Positions 58,833 to 64,000 of a stretch of 64,000 bases of DNA are shown one piece after another. Below the pieces are notes generated by a model, which was given only the letters and a program-made list of their open reading frames with translations, did no database searches and was not told the origin of the DNA. The DNA comes from Aurantiochytrium sp. KH105. Its lineage: Eukaryota > Sar > Bigyra > Thraustochytrida > Thraustochytriidae. Position numbers and translations under genes: made by a program. How positions within the stretch are numbered: position 1 is the stretch's first letter; the number at the start of each line of letters is the position of its first letter. Where the stretch lies: positions 31,229-95,228 of the forward strand of contig BGKB01000207.1 in NCBI GenBank assembly GCA_003116975.1. The letters run 5' to 3'.

Positions 58833-58863
<31 letters not shown>

Positions 58864-61800
58864 AGTCTGCTGTCTGCCGATCTCTGTCGGGCGCTCTTGG
58901 CCTTGCTTGGCTCTGCGACGCCTCGTTTGCAGACTGCCTGTCTCTCCCTCGCAGTTTTTCCTAACCACTCTCACTGTCTGGCTGTCTTTCAAAGAAAGAA
59001 TGAAAATGAATGAAAAGGAAGGAAGCGAAGACTGAAAGAAAGACTGAAAGAAGGCACCACAAGGCAGGCCGTATCACTCGCTCGCGCGCGTCGGTCGCTT
59101 GCTTGAGCTGTGCAATTCGAGGCGAGAGCAAGCGAGAAAGGAAAGCACCGCCCTTGGGCAGCCAAGCCAGCCGAGCTGCGCCGCGCCTGATTGAGGATTG
59201 CCGCCCAGCCTGGCTGCTGCCGCGCCGCCGGGCCGGCTGCTGCCGCCCGCCCTGCTCCGCGGCGGCCCGCGCTACCAAGACCGAGGCCCGCGCGCGACCC
59301 GCCGCGCCGCGGGGTCCGCGCTGCGGGGCTCCCGAGGGTGTGCGCCGCTAGGGCGATCCTAGGCGCCGCCTATGCGGCCCTCTCCCGCGGCACCGCCGGC
59401 GCGGACCCAGGAGCGCTGCGGCCTCGCCTCGAACTGCGGCCGCGTCGAAGCCGCGCGCGCGGGGGCCGTCGGCCACGGGGGCCGGGGCGGCTCTGCGTGC
59501 TGCGCTGGGTCTTTCGCGCTGGGCTCCGCCTCGACTCGCGCCGCGCGGCCGGCAAGCTGCAGCGAGCAAGGGCAGACGAACTAGCGAGAGGCGCCTCGCC
59601 TCGCAGTATAGTATGTCGATCGATCGATCGCAGAGCGGCGTACCGGATTTGCGGCAAGGGGCAGCGCCGTGGCTGGGGGCGCTGCGGGGCCACTGTGGAG
59701 GGGGAATCGGAGGAGGCAGCACGCAGAAACGAGGAAAAGAGACCCCAAGTGCCCCCGGCTCGGCCTCAGCGCCGCGGAGGTCTGTAAAATCATGATCCTG
59801 GGAGAACGATGCGGAACGAGAGGGCGGGGGGGCTAGAGCGCGCAGGATCGCCGCAGAAGCCGTGCGGCCCAGCTCCGACAAGCCGGAGAAGACGGAACCG
59901 GGAGTGGCGGCTGCGGCGCTTTGCAAGCAAGCCACATCTGCAGCGGAGCGGAGCGGTGTGGCGCGCGCGCGCGAGAGAGAGAGGTCCTGCGGATAAGCGA
60001 TCGATAGCGAACGAACGAACGACGCGGAGCGCCAAGACGGCGCGCCGAAGGGAGCGCAGGCTAATGGAGAGTGGTATGTAGGTAAGCGCGAAGAAGGAAC
60101 GCCGTCCGTATGAGAGAGAGAGAGAGAGAGAGATTTAGAGAGTTTTCGAGAGAGAGATACAGAGTGAGGGAGGAGGCTGGTGGAGCACGGACGAGATTGG
60201 CGAGTGACCGACTACTACCAAGGCAGGCTATGGCTGTAGTTGATTGATGAAAGCTTCCTGCCATGCTCTTCTTCACTGTAAGGGAAGCATGGCGTCCCTC
60301 TCCAGGCTCTTGAGCTAGAAGACTGGTCGATCTTCAGCTATAGCTATAGCTAGAGCTTGCTGTTTACTAGCTAGATGCTAATGCTAGTTGCAAGTCACGT
60401 GACTACATAGGCATGACGACAGGATGATTAGCTAACTAGCAAGCTGAGTGCCGGGGCGCCAGGGTGCCAGAATGCCTGGCTGACGCGAAAAAAAACAAAA
60501 CGAAGCCTTCGCTATCGAGGCGGAGAAGCATGCAAGATCTACGCGCCGAGTGAAGCCCCTCGGTTCGGCACAAAGCGATCCGCTTCGCGAAATTTAACTC
60601 CGCGGGCTGCCCTGAGTGGCCTCATTCATTTTCCTGACAATCAAGCATAAAATGGGAGGAAAAATGATTATGTTTGCGGACGGCGCGTCCGTCGTTGTTA
60701 GCTTCCTTACTTGCTTGCTTGAAGGTAGATGTGTCGTTCTTGCTGGCCATGGGACGCCTTCTTCCTTGTACTACGCCTAGGTAGTAGTAGCAGTCCTAGT
60801 CCTAGTAGTGACTCAAGGCCACGAAGCGTGATGAGCCAACAGCGGAGACGGCGGTTGGAGTCCGGTATAGATCCTGACGTTGGCCATGCTTCTCTGACAC
60901 CTGGCTTCGCGCTGGCAAGAAGGAGCTGCACCAGCCAGGTCCCTGGCGTCGATCAACCAATCTTTTGACCCGTTCAAGGTATAAGTTTTCTTTCCCCTCC
61001 TTTTCCATCTAATGGAGTAATTGTACGCGGAGCCTGGAAATTGACGTCATCACTCACGCACAGAGACCGCCATACACGTTGCCGTCGTTCGCAGCAATGC
61101 AACCATACTAGTTCCAGCAGCCACGTTAAAGACTTTGAAGACTGAAAAAATGGCAGGCCAGCCAGCCAACCCGCCCGCCACCTGCCTCGAGCCGCCTGAA
61201 AACCTCGCGAACCGACAACAACAGAGGCCGAGGGAGGATCGTCGGTCTGCCGACCATCGGCCACCGTCGACGAACCATGTCCACGGCGCAGGGTCCCGGA
61301 GGCGACCGACGTCTCCGTGACCACGACGAATCAAGTCCCGAGGCCGCGTGCAGAGGCCGATTTCTGCAGCCAGAACCAGTTGCTTTGCTGCTGCCACCGT
61401 AGCTATCCCTGGCTCCGGGGACTTTGTCCCATCGGTGCCGGCACCAGCACCAGCATCAGCATCAGCATCGGCAATGGCGCTGATTCCGGGACGGGCCCAC
61501 CCGGACAGGCGGCGTCGGTCGAGGCGCAAAGCGGTGCAGGCGAGGCGAGGCGGGCGAGCGCGGAGGGAGACGAGGCCCGGCCGCGGTCGTCGCACGCGCA
61601 GCAGACCGCCAACGACGCGCGAGAAGAAGCGCGCGCCTGTAGCCTCGAAGCCCGCGCCGCGGTCGGTCGACCGACCCGAGCAGCGAGACAGAACGCGGTG
61701 ATCGCCGGCAAGGAAATCCTGAACCCGGGCACAGCTCGCAGGGAGGGGCGCAAAGGCGCGAAGGCGCACGCACGTTGGCAGGCACGCCGCAGGCACGCGG

Positions 61801-61879
61801 GCACGCGAGCGAGCGAGACAGCAAAGCGCCAAGGAAGGAAGGAAGCAAGGAAGCAAAGAGAAAGAAAGCCTGCTCGCTC
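58464..61879. other. 3.4 kb spacer without a supported gene
   Basis: Between the AP2 gene and the beta-rich orphan, which face away from each other, so promoters of both lie here. GC-rich 58464-60060 and 61300-61880 contain multi-frame artefacts. The middle (60060-61100) is less GC-rich with a GA run (60112-60133) and several TAGC-rich palindromic stretches (about 60338-60375 and 60428-60445). A GCGT run is at 58821-58865. Confidence 0.45.
58821..58865. repeat. GCGT tetranucleotide repeat
   Basis: Ten or so GTGC/GCGT units. Confidence 0.9.
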
Positions 61880-62488
61880 ATGCAGGCCGAGCCTCCTCGA
61901 CGGCCGGCCCCGCGGCGCGGCGCCTCGCGGCGCGAGAGGCCGCTGCTGAAGAAACTCAGGTCCAGAGGCCACGGCACGCTCAACGAGTCCGACGTCGCCG
62001 ACGCTCGCAACGTAGACACTACGGAGATCGACCTGCAAACCGAGGACTTCCGCGAGGAATTTGGAAATTGCGGCCAGCTGCCCGCGCGGTACGAGGTCGT
62101 GCGCTACACCAAGGTCGCATTGGCTCCACGAGCAAAGCACCAGGTATCCTTCAGTGTCTCGCAGGGCGCTTACGTGTTGCAGGTTCATTTGCTCTCGCAG
62201 CTGGCAAAGAGACTCCTTGTGCGAAGAAGCTGCCTCGTCAAGGTCTGGTTGCAGGACGTCAAGGGCCGCTACTCGTTGCAGACGGCACGCGGCAGACTCA
62301 CCAATGGATCGAACGTCTTTTCCTATAGCTTTGACGTCCCGGTGGATCGCAAGTCCGAGGTCATTGTGCATGTTCTCTCGCCCTGCCGCGTCAACACGCT
62401 GCAAATCGGAACTTTATTGCAAAAGCTCTCTGACAACGAGCACAGTTTTTCGAGCGAAGCGTCGACGTTGACGATGGCAAGCACCTAG
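61880..62488 (+). CDS. Hypothetical beta-strand-rich protein
   Basis: A 202-residue reading from ATG 61880 (MQAEPPRRPAPRRG). The frame is open upstream but has no ATG, so a spliced 5' part is possible. After a basic leader (1-30) and an acidic stretch, residues about 70-195 alternate hydrophobic strands (HQVSFSVSQGAYVLQVHLL, SCLVKVWLQDVKGRYSLQTA, SYSFDVPVDRKSEVIVHVLS), typical of a beta-sandwich such as a C2-like or jelly-roll fold. No residue pattern identifies a family, and no signal peptide or membrane segment is seen. Confidence 0.65.
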   Translation: MQAEPPRRPAPRRGASRRERPLLKKLRSRGHGTLNESDVADARNVDTTEIDLQTEDFREEFGNCGQLPARYEVVRYTKVALAPRAKHQVSFSVSQGAYVLQVHLLSQLAKRLLVRRSCLVKVWLQDVKGRYSLQTARGRLTNGSNVFSYSFDVPVDRKSEVIVHVLSPCRVNTLQIGTLLQKLSDNEHSFSSEASTLTMAST

Positions 62489-62886
62489 GCGTCCATGCAT
62501 CGGGCGCTTTTCTGGGGGCGTCGCGATACTTGTGTGTGTGTGTGTGTGTCATAGTAGATTGGATATTTTATGTTATTATTATGTAATTGGCTTTATTTTT
62601 CTTGCGCGAGTGCTCGCACATGGCGTGTGTCCATCACCTTCGGATCACACAAAGTAGGTAGGCTATGTTGTACAAAAAAAAGAGATGACAATGATAAATT
62701 GTGAATGGAGGGTTGTAAAAAATAGCTCACTGTTCCCTTCCTAGAGAGGAATGGCTAATTGAATATGGGACAGACAGACGTGACGTACCAAAGGAAAGAG
62801 AGCTTGCTTGTTGGCTGGATGCGTACGAATTTATTATTCTTGTTCTTGTTCTTGTTCTCGTTCATCTGAGACGTGCCCGATGGCAA
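62489..62886. other. Convergent 3' region
   Basis: AT-rich 3' region of two facing genes with a GT dinucleotide run (62531-62549) and a TTCTTG run (62835-62860). No gene is supported. Confidence 0.55.
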
Positions 62887-63381
62887 TCAGACATTGAAGC
62901 TCTCTCCACATCCACAGTTGCCCTTGGAGTTCGGGTTCTCGAAGCGAAACTCCGCGGCGAGCTCGTCCTCGACATAGTCCATCTCACATCCGACAAGGTA
63001 GATGAGCGACTTAGGGTCGATACCCACGGTGACGCCGTCCTTGGAGACGGTGTCCTCGAAAGTGAACTTGTCGGCATAGTCTAGCGTGTACGACAGGCCA
63101 TTGCAGCCCTTGCGCTTGACGCCTAGCCGGACGCCGGCGGCCTCGGGCCTCCGCGCCAAAAGTTTCTTGATGCGCGCGACCGCCGCGTCTGTGAGCGTGA
63201 TCGCGTCGGGCAACTTGCGCATGCGCGAGCGCTTCTTGGGCGCCTCTGCTGCCGCTGCTGCCGTCGCCAGCGTCCGCGCGCCCAGGTCGCCGCTGCCGCT
63301 GCCGCTCGCCGCCGCCGCCGCCGCCGCTCTCAGCGCCGCAGGCGCTCTCCACGCGCCGGCCGCTCGTGCTGCAGCAAGCAT
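62887..63381 (-). CDS. ISCA1: Mitochondrial iron-sulfur cluster assembly protein ISCA1
   Basis: A 164-residue protein from ATG 63381. The A-type carrier domain (about 58-164) has the three conserved cysteines: Cys93 (GCNGLSYTLDYA) and Cys156/Cys158 (GNCGCGESFNV), with ITLTDAAVARIKKLL and GIDPKSLIYLVG. The first 50 residues are rich in Ala and Arg without acids at the very start, a typical mitochondrial presequence. ISCA1 works with ISCA2 and IBA57 to make 4Fe-4S clusters. The last residues match the family C-terminus, so the gene is complete. Confidence 0.93.
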   Translation of the reverse strand: MLAAARAAGAWRAPAALRAAAAAAASGSGSGDLGARTLATAAAAAEAPKKRSRMRKLPDAITLTDAAVARIKKLLARRPEAAGVRLGVKRKGCNGLSYTLDYADKFTFEDTVSKDGVTVGIDPKSLIYLVGCEMDYVEDELAAEFRFENPNSKGNCGCGESFNV

Positions 63382-64000
63382 CTTCGCTCCTCCTGGCGCG
63401 CCTGCCTCGCCCGCGCTTCTTCTGCCTCGCCCGCCTTGCCTCGCCCGCGCGCCCTCGCGCGCTGCAGCGGCTCGCTAGCTCGGAGCTTTGCTCTCGAAAA
63501 AGGCGCCGCGCCTTCTCACGCTCCACGTGCACGCCGCGCCGCCCGCGTCTCTCGCGCCGGGCCTCTCGCGTCGCGCCTCGCGCGTCTCCCGCGTGTCCCG
63601 CGTCGGGCGTCTCGCGCGTCTCGCGCCGCGTGTCTCGCGCGGTCTCTCGCGTCGCTCGCGTTCGGGGTCTGCGAAGTCGCCATCGCAAGCACGCGGAGCA
63701 TCGACCAGCATGCTCCGCGACGACGACGGGAGGGAGAGCGCGCTCGCTCGCTCGTTCTGCGCCGGCAGACGCGGCAGACGCCGGCCAGGGCCAGGCCCGG
63801 GGCGCGGGCGGGCGCGAGCGCGGCCGCGGGCGGGCGCGGGCTCGGCGCTGGCGCAGACCGAGGCGCGGCCGCCGCAGAACAGGCGAGCAAGCGGCGAGCA
63901 AGCGAGCAGCGGCGGCGCCGTTCTCACTCACTCAGACTCACTCACTCACTGACGCGCAAAATTCGCGACAATAATTGTCATTTTTATTTTTATTTTTTTT
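63382..64000. other. Upstream region of ISCA1 to window end
   Basis: Should contain the ISCA1 promoter. From 63540 to 63665 there is a degenerate CTCGCG(C/T) repeat. The last 30 bases are T-rich. Long frames on both strands are Arg/Ala/Ser-rich and not called. Confidence 0.45.

Noticed and set aside
59348-60081. Frames on both strands near 59.3-60 kb
   Set aside because: No conserved motif, several mutually overlapping frames and unrelated short peptides.

Overview
This is a nuclear genome segment from a unicellular, flagellum-bearing eukaryote. The genes have short GT-AG introns, long GC-rich gene-free stretches and many tri- to hexanucleotide microsatellites. The products are typically eukaryotic: dynein heavy chain, SmD3, EMC3, MANF, a USP deubiquitinase, TSR2 and C1D. 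My best inference is a stramenopile of the thraustochytrid (labyrinthulomycete) type, because of the GC-rich compact genes, a mostly intronless gene set, a tandem AP2-domain protein outside plants and a LOV domain on a metabolic enzyme. Lineage cannot be proved from this window alone.

Layout: 1-1554 (-) is the 5' end of an axonemal dynein heavy chain. From 2.5 to 9.5 kb lie an orphan protein, a hotdog thioesterase and a CDK-like kinase (all +), a membrane-tail-anchored Hsp70 (-) and a MANF-type ER protein (+). From 10.2 to 14.5 kb (-) lie C1D, glucosamine-6-phosphate deaminase and an AlkB dioxygenase flanked by UBZ-like and GRF zinc fingers. From 15 to 22.8 kb lie two orphans (one with an FCS-like zinc finger), a five-finger RanBP2-type RNA-binding protein, a U1-like zinc finger protein and TSR2. 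From 23 to 29 kb lie a LOV/GTP-cyclohydrolase-II fusion, VKOR, a nucleoside hydrolase and EMC3. A 4.2 kb gene-free block follows. From 33 to 39.3 kb lie a 1092-residue orphan, SmD3 and a small cytochrome b5. From 39.5 to 51.6 kb (-) a single uninterrupted reading frame encodes a 4027-residue USP deubiquitinase. From 52.7 to 63.4 kb genes are sparse: a tiny acidic protein, a membrane orphan, a two-AP2 protein, a beta-rich orphan and mitochondrial ISCA1.

The genes are mostly unrelated housekeeping functions and there is no operon. Recurrent themes are RNA processing (C1D, RanBP2 fingers, TSR2, SmD3), ER protein biogenesis (MANF, EMC3, VKOR) and flavin/redox biology (LOV-GCHII, VKOR, cytochrome b5). 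The most striking gene is the LOV-GTP cyclohydrolase II fusion at 23090-24631. In it a flavin-binding blue-light sensor is fused to the enzyme that commits GTP to flavin synthesis, which suggests light and/or product feedback on riboflavin production. Other candidates are the tail-anchored Hsp70 with an altered ATPase motif, the UBZ-AlkB-GRF repair protein, and a shared ACTRAC motif near the 3' ends of most introns.
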